Shown one piece after another: positions 43,502 to 52,178 of a stretch of 64,000 bases of DNA. The stretch lies in contig CAXXEH010000003.1 of assembly GCA_963677935.2 (NCBI GenBank), forward strand, positions 5,270,001 to 5,334,000, written 5' to 3'. This DNA comes from JAAFHB01 sp963677935. GTDB taxonomy: Bacteria; Bacteroidota; Bacteroidia; Bacteroidales; Prolixibacteraceae. Every line of letters begins with the position of its first letter. Positions within the stretch are counted from its first letter, which is position 1. The notes under the pieces are model-generated. The model ran no database searches and had not been told where the DNA came from. It was given only the letters and a program-made list of their open reading frames with translations. The position numbers and the translations under genes were made by a program.

Positions 43502-45420
43502 TTTCGGTTATCTTTGAAGCAAAAATGCCTAAAAGAAATACCATAGCCGGATTAACAGTTCGTCTATCATTCATAACCACAGTTATCGCTTTGTCCTTCA
43601 TTGCGATAGCTTCATGTGGCGATCGGCCGTCATGGAAGATAGGTGCTTTGTCCCCAAAAATTGGGACCAATTCTTCTGATGAGGAGACCACCGATGACTC
43701 ACAAGTTGTAAATGCGCTGCTGATTTCTCCAAAAAACCCACATCCGGGAGAGACCTTCCGACTGTTGACCGTTGGTGGGAAGGAGATTCGTAAGTCAAAG
43801 CTTACGATTATTGGTCCATCGGGTTCCGTTGAATCGCTGAGCAGCAGGAATGGTGAGGAATTGCCCTATTGGCAGATTGATGAATTTAAAGCAGGATCAG
43901 CCGGCAAATACCAGGTTACCTTAAAGTTGAAGAATAAAACGGTCAATCAGGAGTTTGATGTTGCAATAAAGTCATCTTTCCCCTCATCTGGAGCGATCTG
44001 GAAAACTGTGAAAGGATGGGATGCCGAAACCGAGGAACTCTATTCAGCCTGGATCAATGCGCTGTTTCATGATGCAGATGAACGATCCTCGTGGAGTGCG
44101 TTACATCAGGTAATGCAGAACAAGGAACGGAATTTCCTCTATAATCATCTCTCTTTAAATGAAGATGATCCGACTGAGAAAATCAGAATTATTATGGGAC
44201 CCGATTGTGCCGACAATCCGTTTTACCTTAGGGCCTATTTCGCCTGGAAGCTTGGGCTTCCATTCGGTTATCACGAATGCGACAGGGGCTACCTTGGGCG
44301 TCCTCCAAAAACAGGCAGGTGGATTACAAATGAGTCGTCCGGTTCGAAGAGTCATCCGGTACTGGCATTCAATGCCTTTCTGAGAAGGGTGATGGATGGT
44401 GTCCATTCGGGTACTGCAAGAACAGCTTTAAATGATGATGATTCTGATTATTATCCTGTTCCACTTACCAGAGAGGCTTTGCGACCTGGTGTTGTTTTTG
44501 CTGATCCATATGGTCATACCCTGATCCTTGTCGGTTCAGTCCCTCAATCCAGCGATCATCCCGGCGTTTTGTTGTCAGTAGATGCCCAACCTGATGGCAC
44601 CGTTGGAATCAAGCGTTTCTGGAAAGGAAATTTTCTTTTTAATACATCCGAAGTGATCGGAGAGCCTGGGTTCAAAGCCTTTCGTCCTATCACGATCGAA
44701 AATGGTAAGTTCCGACTGCTTAAAAACAATGAATTGTCGTCAAAATCACGATATATCCCCTTATCACTTGAGCAAAAGGGGATGGCAGGTGAAGCTTTTT
44801 ACCACACTATGGAGCGCATCATCAACCCAAAACCACTCAACCCCGAGGTTGCATTACTTGACCTGATTCAGGCCCTGTATGAGCAATTGATGGTGAGAGT
44901 TACTTCCGTCGGGAATGGTGAAGCTTATATGAAAGCTCATCCGGGTGAGGTGATTCCCATGCCGGGTAGTCTCTCAGGTGTATTTCAGGCAGGTGGACAG
45001 TGGGAAGATTTTTCAACTCCTAACCGCGATCTACGGCTTTTGATAGCGATGGATGCTGTACTCGATTTTCCGGAAAGAATCCTAAAATCACCCGATGAGT
45101 TTAAATTGTCAGTTCTCCAGACACCAGAAAAAGTAAAGAGTAATCTGGAAATTCTTTTAGCCAAAAAGTTATCTGAATTGTCGATCACCTATACCCGGAC
45201 AAATGGTGCCCCGCAAATACTTACATTAGGTGAAATTTTGAAGAGAAAGGATGCTTTTGAAATGGCATATAACCCTAATGATGGAATAGAAATCCGCTGG
45301 GGAGCTCCTGAAAATAGTGAGGAACGTTCCTCCTGCCATCGTCATGTGCCGGTAAACCAGTTGGAGAGGATGCGTTCGGTTCGTACCTGGTTTCACAAAA
45401 GGCTTCATCCGCCGACTTAA
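43498..45420 (+). CDS. Exported lipoprotein with a probable Cys-His-Asp protease-like domain
   Basis: The frame starts in a four-base overlap with the previous gene; an ATG nine codons later (43525) fits the signal peptide best, giving a lipobox Cys at residue 31 (AIASC). A papain/NlpC-like catalytic pattern is visible: C228 in PDCADNP, H331 in YGHTLIL and D353 in SVDAQPDG (numbered from 43525). Residues around this core are Trp-rich and no family was recognised. It may be a peptidoglycan hydrolase or transglutaminase-like enzyme at the cell surface. Confidence 0.65.
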   Translation: MISVIFEAKMPKRNTIAGLTVRLSFITTVIALSFIAIASCGDRPSWKIGALSPKIGTNSSDEETTDDSQVVNALLISPKNPHPGETFRLLTVGGKEIRKSKLTIIGPSGSVESLSSRNGEELPYWQIDEFKAGSAGKYQVTLKLKNKTVNQEFDVAIKSSFPSSGAIWKTVKGWDAETEELYSAWINALFHDADERSSWSALHQVMQNKERNFLYNHLSLNEDDPTEKIRIIMGPDCADNPFYLRAYFAWKLGLPFGYHECDRGYLGRPPKTGRWITNESSGSKSHPVLAFNAFLRRVMDGVHSGTARTALNDDDSDYYPVPLTREALRPGVVFADPYGHTLILVGSVPQSSDHPGVLLSVDAQPDGTVGIKRFWKGNFLFNTSEVIGEPGFKAFRPITIENGKFRLLKNNELSSKSRYIPLSLEQKGMAGEAFYHTMERIINPKPLNPEVALLDLIQALYEQLMVRVTSVGNGEAYMKAHPGEVIPMPGSLSGVFQAGGQWEDFSTPNRDLRLLIAMDAVLDFPERILKSPDEFKLSVLQTPEKVKSNLEILLAKKLSELSITYTRTNGAPQILTLGEILKRKDAFEMAYNPNDGIEIRWGAPENSEERSSCHRHVPVNQLERMRSVRTWFHKRLHPPT

Positions 45421-45630
45421 TATTTATTCCTTTAGGAGGTAAAACCCATAATTACACTTGATTATCTAATATGCCATTTTATGAATAATGGTCGGATATT
45501 ACCTTCATTATTTGGGCAATCTGCTAAAATTTGTACTTTTACCCATAGAAACTTAAAGAACAAAAAATCGAACTTTCAAATTATTTTGTCCTGATGTAAT
45601 ATCATAAATGTCAGTTAGTAAAAATGCTAT

Positions 45631-47916
45631 ATGAAAAAGATAACCACCCTGATTCTTGTTTTTTGCTATTACACAATCGCTGCGCAAACAATTTCTAATC
45701 TTCCCTTTTGGAACAAGCAGGAATCAACAGTAAAGGGCGACTGGCTTATCCAAAAAACCGCAGCCAAAGCAAAACTAAGCCGGACAGAAGATGGTAAATT
45801 GGTATTCAGTAACGGTTTTGTAGCCAGGACATTCTCCTTAAAGCCTAACGTCGCCTGTGTCGGAATAGACCTTCTAAGCAACAATGAATCTTATGTAAGA
45901 TCAGTCAGACCTGAAGCTGAGGTGGAGATCGATGGGCTGAAGTTTAGTGTGGGCGGTCTCACCGGTCAACCAATTCAAAATTACCTGTTGCCCGAATGGC
46001 TGGAGAAAATGGAGGCAGATCCGGCTTCATTTAAATTAATCGATTTTAATCTTGGGGATATTAAGGCGCGTTTTCCCTGGAGGAAGAGGATGGAGTGGAT
46101 GACCCGTGATATGGCATGGCCACTACCCGGGAAAGAGCTTATTTTCCGTTATCGGCTTGATGAACCTGCGATCAGGTTATTGAAGAGAAAGGTGCGCTCA
46201 GATGAAAACAGGGTCAAAACAGAACAGGAAACTATTGATAAGAAAGGGGAGTTTGAATATCTGAAGGACATTACGGTGGAAGTTCACTATGAATTATATG
46301 ACGGAATGCCCCTCTTCTCCAAGTGGATCAGGGTGATCAACGAATCAAAACAGGTGATAAAAGTCAATACATTTAAAAGCGAAATTCTGGCAGTCACTGA
46401 ACCTGCAAGCACTGTCGATTCAAAGGAAAAATGGGAATTGCCAAATATGACTTTGGAGACAGATTATAATTTTGGGGGAATGTCTGATGAAAGCCTTATC
46501 CATTCAAGTATCTCGTGGAATATTGATACGCTCTATAAAACACAGGTCAATTATGAACGTAAAATGCCCTGTTTACTCGAAGCTTACCCCAAATACGGAC
46601 CTGATCAAACGATACAGGTTAGTCATTCTTTCGAATCTTTCCGGATTTGGGAACTTTTCCATAACAATTGGAATCGTGAGCCTAAAAGCTTAGAGCATCG
46701 AAGGATGATGCGCGCCTTGGCCCCATGGTCAGCCGAAAATCCAATTCTGATGCACGTAAGAGGTTCAAAAGATGAGCTTGTTAAAAAAGCGATCGATCAA
46801 TGTGCTGAGGTTGGTTTCGAAATGGTGATCATGACTTTTGGAAGTGGCTTTGATATTGAAGATGTATCCACTGCAAATATTGATCGGATGAAAAAGCTGG
46901 CCGATTACGCCCATTCCAAAGGGATTGCACTAGGAGGTTATTCGCTGTTGGCCAGCCGTCGTGTGGGAGGTGGTGACGATGTGGTTATGCCCACGGGAAT
47001 GACCCCCCGTTTTGGAAATTCACCCTGCCTTGAAAGTAAGTGGGGGATCGATTACTTCAACAAGTTGTACGCCTTTTACGAACAAACAGGACTGGATATT
47101 CTGGAACATGATGGCTCCTATCCCGGTGATATCTGCGCTTCAAAAGAGCATCCGGGTCACACAGCCCTTGAGGATTCCCAATGGAATCAATACAAAAAAA
47201 TAACCGACTTCTATAAATGGTGCCGCCAACGGGGTATCTATTTGAATGTTCCTGACTACTATTTTTTAGGTGGAAGCAACAAAACCGGTATGGGCTATCG
47301 TGAAACAAACTGGTCGCTGCCACGCGAACAACAGGAGATTATCGAACGCCAGAATATTTACGACGGAACCTGGGACAAAACCCCTTCCATGGGATGGATG
47401 TTTGTCCCGCTGGTCGAATATCAGGGGGGAGGGGCTGCTGCTACCATTGAACCACTGAAGGAACACCTGCCGCACTATGGTCAGCGGTTAGCCAATCTTT
47501 TTGGCGCCGGCGTTCAGGCCTGTTATCGCGGACCCCAACTATATGATGCTCCCGAAACAAAAGCTCTTGTTACAAAATGGGTGACCTTCTACAAAAAACA
47601 CAGGTCTGTACTGGATGGCGATATTATTCATCTTCGCCGACCAGACGGGCAAGACTTTGATGCCATTCTGCATGTTGATCCTATGGGTCAGGAAAAAGGG
47701 CTTGTGATGGTTTACAACCCATTAAATACAACGATTACACGTCGATTGGAAATTCCTGTTTATTATACAGGACTGAGAAATAAGGTAATAGTCCAAGAGC
47801 AGGAGGATGTTTCAAAATCATCTGCTTTAACCATAGTAAATGACGGAAGAGGCCCTAAAATCTCCTATTTAGTTACTATTCCCGGGAAGGGTTATACCTA
47901 TTTAATTCTAAAATGA
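45631..47916 (+). CDS. Secreted clan GH-D-like glycosidase
   Basis: The 761-aa product has a signal peptide (cleavage near residue 19, AAQ). An N-terminal beta-sandwich of about 330 residues is followed by a TIM-barrel region with conserved Asp residues (DILEHDGSYPGD; D494 is the best nucleophile candidate) and a C-terminal beta domain. This layout resembles alpha-galactosidases of families GH27/GH36 and GH31-like enzymes, but the standard KWD motif is not present, so the family remains open. It is the first of a run of glycan-degrading genes in one direction. Confidence 0.7.
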   Translation: MKKITTLILVFCYYTIAAQTISNLPFWNKQESTVKGDWLIQKTAAKAKLSRTEDGKLVFSNGFVARTFSLKPNVACVGIDLLSNNESYVRSVRPEAEVEIDGLKFSVGGLTGQPIQNYLLPEWLEKMEADPASFKLIDFNLGDIKARFPWRKRMEWMTRDMAWPLPGKELIFRYRLDEPAIRLLKRKVRSDENRVKTEQETIDKKGEFEYLKDITVEVHYELYDGMPLFSKWIRVINESKQVIKVNTFKSEILAVTEPASTVDSKEKWELPNMTLETDYNFGGMSDESLIHSSISWNIDTLYKTQVNYERKMPCLLEAYPKYGPDQTIQVSHSFESFRIWELFHNNWNREPKSLEHRRMMRALAPWSAENPILMHVRGSKDELVKKAIDQCAEVGFEMVIMTFGSGFDIEDVSTANIDRMKKLADYAHSKGIALGGYSLLASRRVGGGDDVVMPTGMTPRFGNSPCLESKWGIDYFNKLYAFYEQTGLDILEHDGSYPGDICASKEHPGHTALEDSQWNQYKKITDFYKWCRQRGIYLNVPDYYFLGGSNKTGMGYRETNWSLPREQQEIIERQNIYDGTWDKTPSMGWMFVPLVEYQGGGAAATIEPLKEHLPHYGQRLANLFGAGVQACYRGPQLYDAPETKALVTKWVTFYKKHRSVLDGDIIHLRRPDGQDFDAILHVDPMGQEKGLVMVYNPLNTTITRRLEIPVYYTGLRNKVIVQEQEDVSKSSALTIVNDGRGPKISYLVTIPGKGYTYLILK

Positions 47917-47932
47917 AGTTTATTCTTAAAAA

Positions 47933-49198
47933 ATGAATCGTTTTACAGCCATTTTGACGTTTTCTTTCCTGACTTTTTGTTATAATTCTGTTTATGGCCA
48001 GCATCTGATTTTGCGTGGAGAGCCAATTGCAAAAACCATCATGTGGGTTGAAAGCGATCTGCCTGATTTTGCAACAAACTATAAAGTTGCCTGGTATATT
48101 TCAGATTCCCTGAATGGGATTTGGGATGTTTTACCCGGGATAAATACCAAAGAAATTGTACTCCTAACCAATTACGCCGGGAAATATCTCAAATGCGAAA
48201 TTACACCTGTTGTATCAGGCAAAAAAGTGAATCCTTTGATTCAAATCACATCAACGCCAGTTGTAATTAAAGGAAATCCCAATACCGATTGGTTCAGGAA
48301 TGCCGGGGTTGGGGTGATGCTCCATTTTCTGAAAGTCGTTTTTGTACCGGAGGGTGGGTCTAAGGAATATAATGAAGTGGTAAATAATTTTGACGTTGAA
48401 GTTTTTGCTGAAAACTGCAAGGATGCAGGAGCCAATTATGTGATGTTTGCCCTTGGTCAGAATGATGGTTATTACTGCTCACCTAACCATGCCTACGATT
48501 CAATCGTTGGTGTGGCCCCTGGCACACTTTGCAGTACACGTGATTTGCCCGCCGATCTTTTTAAAGCATTGAATAAACGAGGAATTAAAATGATGTTTTA
48601 CCTGCCGGGCAATCCACCTGTTCAAAACCGACTGGTTGACGAGAAATTCAAATACACCTTTGGAAAAGATTCACCCACCTCCCAATTCACCCAGCGCTGT
48701 TGGGAGGCGGTGATCAGAGAATGGAGTCTGCGTTATGGAAAAAACCTTTCGGGCTGGTGGTTCGACGGGATGTACCGTGGAGGAATTATCGAGACCAGAT
48801 CTGACATGAGATTGCAATACAATATCAGCACTCACACGCTTGCAGCTAAAGCAGGTAATAATCGTAGTATTGTCACTTACAATTATGGGGTAAATACCAT
48901 TCAGTCGAATTCACCTTACGACGACTACAGTTCTGGTGAGGAGGGGAAAATTGTTCAGATTCCCAAAAATCGATGGGTTGTTGACGGTGTGCAATGGTTC
49001 CTGTTTACCTATTTGGGAGAATCGTGGAGCAAAGCCGGAATGCGTTTCAAAACCGGGGAGCTCGTGCAATGGGCGGAGAAGGTTTTTGCCCAGCAGGGTG
49101 TAATCTGTTTTGATATCCATGCCGATAAGCGTGGAGCAATCGATCCGGATCATATCAGGCAGGTACATGCAGTAAGAGAGGTGTTAGATAAAAAGTAA
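47933..49198 (+). CDS. GH29-like TIM-barrel protein
   Basis: The 421-aa protein has a signal peptide, a short N-terminal beta domain (about residues 25-105) and a TIM barrel related to alpha-L-fucosidases. LSGWWFDGMYRGG contains D278 at the position of the nucleophile. Other conserved parts (HFLKVVFVPEGG, the AGANYVMFALGQNDGYYCSP segment) are divergent, so substrate and even activity are uncertain. It begins 16 bp after the previous gene. Confidence 0.7.
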   Translation: MNRFTAILTFSFLTFCYNSVYGQHLILRGEPIAKTIMWVESDLPDFATNYKVAWYISDSLNGIWDVLPGINTKEIVLLTNYAGKYLKCEITPVVSGKKVNPLIQITSTPVVIKGNPNTDWFRNAGVGVMLHFLKVVFVPEGGSKEYNEVVNNFDVEVFAENCKDAGANYVMFALGQNDGYYCSPNHAYDSIVGVAPGTLCSTRDLPADLFKALNKRGIKMMFYLPGNPPVQNRLVDEKFKYTFGKDSPTSQFTQRCWEAVIREWSLRYGKNLSGWWFDGMYRGGIIETRSDMRLQYNISTHTLAAKAGNNRSIVTYNYGVNTIQSNSPYDDYSSGEEGKIVQIPKNRWVVDGVQWFLFTYLGESWSKAGMRFKTGELVQWAEKVFAQQGVICFDIHADKRGAIDPDHIRQVHAVREVLDKK

Positions 49199-49303
49199 CG
49201 GATACCTCTGGTAGCGTTTTCAAGTTGATCCGGCAAAAAAACGGACAAGAGTGTATCCAGAGTTGGAGGCTTCCGGACTGAAGAAAACTTAATTCAATTT
49301 AAA

Positions 49304-50668
49304 ATGAAAAAATTCGTATCACTGACATTCGTCCTTTTTGCAATGATGACTATAGCATCGGCAAAAGTTAACCAGCATGTCATCCCTTCAAAAGCGCAGC
49401 TTGATTGGGCCGATTCTGAAATTGGCGTTCTGATCCACTTCGATATGCCCGTTTTTGAGCCAAGCTACGATTTCAGAAAAAACTGGAACTATCATCCCGA
49501 TCTTTCCATTTTTAATCCAAGGGAACTGGATACCGATCAATGGATAAAAGCGGCTAAATCAGCTGGCGCCAACTATGCAGTGCTTGTCGCAAAACATTGC
49601 AGCGGATTCAGCTTATGGCCCACTAAAGCTCATCCGTATAGTGTAAAAAACACCCCATGGAAAAATGGACAAGGCGATATCGTTAAAGATTTCATTGCTT
49701 CGTGTAAAAAATACGGACTCAGACCTGGTATTTATGCATCCACAACGGCCAATGGTTACCTGAAGGTGGACAATCCCGGCAAGGTGGTTTCCCGAAATCA
49801 GGAGGAACAGAAAAAATACAACGAAATTGTAAAAATGCAACTAACCGAGTTGTGGTCTGAATACGGAAGGTTGTCAGAGGTTTGGTTCGACGGCGGGGTA
49901 CTGCCTCCCGAAAAAGGGGGATTTGATGTTTTGGCAATGTTAAGGAAATTCCAGCCTGAAGCAATTGCTTTTCAGGGTCCATTTGGATACGAGAATAATA
50001 TCAGATGGGTTGGCAATGAAGAAGGTGTTGCTCCTTATCCCTGCTGGTCGAGAGCCGATTCGACCACTTCTGCCTCAGGTGTGATCGAAATTAAAGGGCT
50101 CAATGGCAATCCTGAAGGACTATTCTGGTGCCCCGGTGAATCAGATTTCCCACTTCGTTTAAATTCCTCTTTTCAGGGTGGTTGGTTCTGGCACAAGGAT
50201 CAGGATGATCAGCTGCGAAGTATCACTGAATTAACTGATAAATACTGTAAGAGCGTTGGAAGAAACACCAATATGTTGTTAGGTATTGTTGTGGATAACA
50301 GAGGACTTGTGCCCGATGCAGATGTTGTTAGGTTAAAGGAATTTGGCAGTAAGTTGACCATAGATTATTCAAATCCTGTTGGCGCCACCTCAGGAAAGGG
50401 AACCCTTTTTGAAATAAAATTTAAGTCGCTACAACCCATCTCTTCAATTGTCATCATGGAAGATATTGAAAAAGGGGAGAGGATCAGGGAATATCAACTT
50501 TATGGGATGCAGAATGGAACATGGCAGCTTATCTCGGACGGGACCAGTGTCGGACATAAACGGATCGAACGGGTGAACGGAACCTATCATTCAATCAAGC
50601 TATCCATTAGCAAATCGGACGGGGTCCCTTTGATCAGAAAATTTGTTTGCTTTGCTAAGAATGATTAG
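49304..50668 (+). CDS. Alpha-L-fucosidase (GH29)
   Basis: The 454-aa product has a signal peptide (about 20 residues), then the GH29 barrel: LIHFDMPVFEP, VAKHCSGFSLWPTK, and EVWFDGG with D196 as nucleophile. The C-terminal portion (about residues 345-454) is a beta-sandwich that could bind carbohydrate. The enzyme removes alpha-linked fucose with retention. It should work outside the cell or in the periplasm on glycans released by neighbours. Confidence 0.88.
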   Translation: MKKFVSLTFVLFAMMTIASAKVNQHVIPSKAQLDWADSEIGVLIHFDMPVFEPSYDFRKNWNYHPDLSIFNPRELDTDQWIKAAKSAGANYAVLVAKHCSGFSLWPTKAHPYSVKNTPWKNGQGDIVKDFIASCKKYGLRPGIYASTTANGYLKVDNPGKVVSRNQEEQKKYNEIVKMQLTELWSEYGRLSEVWFDGGVLPPEKGGFDVLAMLRKFQPEAIAFQGPFGYENNIRWVGNEEGVAPYPCWSRADSTTSASGVIEIKGLNGNPEGLFWCPGESDFPLRLNSSFQGGWFWHKDQDDQLRSITELTDKYCKSVGRNTNMLLGIVVDNRGLVPDADVVRLKEFGSKLTIDYSNPVGATSGKGTLFEIKFKSLQPISSIVIMEDIEKGERIREYQLYGMQNGTWQLISDGTSVGHKRIERVNGTYHSIKLSISKSDGVPLIRKFVCFAKND

Positions 50669-50731
50669 TGATTTTATTTGGTTGAAAAAAGGTGTTTAAT
50701 ATTAAGTAATCAAACAATTTATATCTGTTTA

Positions 50732-51973
50732 ATGATGAAAATAAATTCTGTTTTTTCCAGCCTGGCCATCATTGGGCTCCTCACCTCATGCGGAGCAAAC
50801 ACTAAAAAAGAGCAAAAAGCGCCCCAATTTGAAAAAGGATCGTTTGGCTATGATCTTCAGTTCCTGAAATCAAAAGACAATGTGATTGTTCTGAAAAATG
50901 TGGATGCCCAGATTATCGTATCGCCCAAATACCAGGGAAAGGTATTTACCAGTACTGCGATGGGATTATCCGGGAACAGTTCTGGCTGGATCAATTACAA
51001 GGCATTAAGCTCCGATTCCATTGCCCGGCACATCAATGCTTACGGAGGTGAAGACCGGATGTGGCTTGGTCCTGAAGGGGGACAATATTCGATATTTTTT
51101 AAGCCCGGTGATAAGATGGTATTTGAGAACTGGCAAACCCCGGCCGGTCTCGACAGCGAATCATGGGATCTGCTTTCGCACGATTCGGTCACTGTTTTGA
51201 TGAAAAAGGAGATGCAGCTTCAGAACTTTTCAGGGACAAAGTTCAGGGTTGTCCTTAACCGTCAGGTAAAATTACTTTCAGATATCGAGCTTAATCCAAA
51301 TCTTGGAATTACTCCGGACCCATCTGTTAAATGGGTCGGTTTTGAAACGAAAAATAGTTTGACTAATGCCGGAAATGAAAAATGGACGCGCGAAAAGGGG
51401 ACTGTTAGCATCTGGATGCTCGCGATGCTCACCCCTTCGGAAAGCGGCGTTGTTGCAATCCCCTATCAGCAGGGTGACGAAAAGATATTGGGGAAAGTAG
51501 CCACGACAAACTATTTTGGTGAAATACCATCCGACCGGATCAAAATCGACAATGGAGTGCTCTATTTCAAGGTGGATGGGAAGCATCGGAGTAAACTGGG
51601 ACTTTCGGATAAACGGGCAACTACCTTTGCGGGAAGTTACGATGCAAGTCACAAAATGCTCACAATCCTCCAATTTAACAAGCCTGCAGTTGGTGGGGAA
51701 TATATTAACCAACTCTGGGAAATTCAGAAGGAACCTTTCAAGGGGGATGTGATCAATTCGTATAACGACGGTCCGCTAGCAGATGGGAGTCAGATGGGAC
51801 CTTTTTATGAAATCGAGAGTTCATCGCCTGCTGCATTCCTCGCACCGGGCGAAAGCCTCACCCATACCCAGCGCATCTTCCATTTTGTAGGAGATGAGGC
51901 AAAACTGACACTGATCTCTACGAAGGTCCTGGGAGTATCAATAGACCAGATCAAATCAGCCTTTGGGAAATAG
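50732..51973 (+). CDS. DUF6786-like lipoprotein, galactose-mutarotase fold
   Basis: The signal peptide begins at the ATG at 50732, giving a 413-aa lipoprotein with LLTSC. The body (NAYGGEDRMWLGPEGGQYSIFF) matches a family that I know as DUF6786, which has a supersandwich fold similar to aldose epimerases and often sits among glycoside hydrolases of this phylum. The upstream 18 codons of the longer frame are not needed. Its substrate is unknown; it may bind or epimerise a sugar. Confidence 0.75.
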   Translation: MMKINSVFSSLAIIGLLTSCGANTKKEQKAPQFEKGSFGYDLQFLKSKDNVIVLKNVDAQIIVSPKYQGKVFTSTAMGLSGNSSGWINYKALSSDSIARHINAYGGEDRMWLGPEGGQYSIFFKPGDKMVFENWQTPAGLDSESWDLLSHDSVTVLMKKEMQLQNFSGTKFRVVLNRQVKLLSDIELNPNLGITPDPSVKWVGFETKNSLTNAGNEKWTREKGTVSIWMLAMLTPSESGVVAIPYQQGDEKILGKVATTNYFGEIPSDRIKIDNGVLYFKVDGKHRSKLGLSDKRATTFAGSYDASHKMLTILQFNKPAVGGEYINQLWEIQKEPFKGDVINSYNDGPLADGSQMGPFYEIESSSPAAFLAPGESLTHTQRIFHFVGDEAKLTLISTKVLGVSIDQIKSAFGK

Positions 51974-52026
51974 TAATTTTTGGTTTAAGGTCTAACAAAA
52001 ACCACAGAGTGGTTTAATTTTAATAA

Positions 52027-52095
52027 CCCCCGGTGAAGCTTGCGGAACCGGGGGTAAACAAAAAATCAAAGACTTCAGCCCCCGAGTGGGCTGAA
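52027..52095. repeat. Tandem hairpins behind the DUF6786-like gene
   Basis: First pair: 52027-52034 with 52047-52054 (8-bp stem, CCCCCGGT/ACCGGGGG). Second pair: 52074-52081 with 52088-52095 (TTCAGCCC/GGGCTGAA). The two stable hairpins lie 53-122 bp behind a stop and may end transcription. Their G+C-rich pairs also resemble REP-type interspersed elements. Confidence 0.7.
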
Positions 52096-52178
52096 CATTA
52101 AAAGCGAACGCAATTACATGATTATTAATAAATCCTGGCTAGTTACATAACTCTAACCATCTTAATCTTCCGGGTAAA

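Noticed and set aside
45669..45884. Antisense frames inside the hydrolase genes
   Set aside because: They are shadows of real genes in other frames; none has a domain or an upstream signal.
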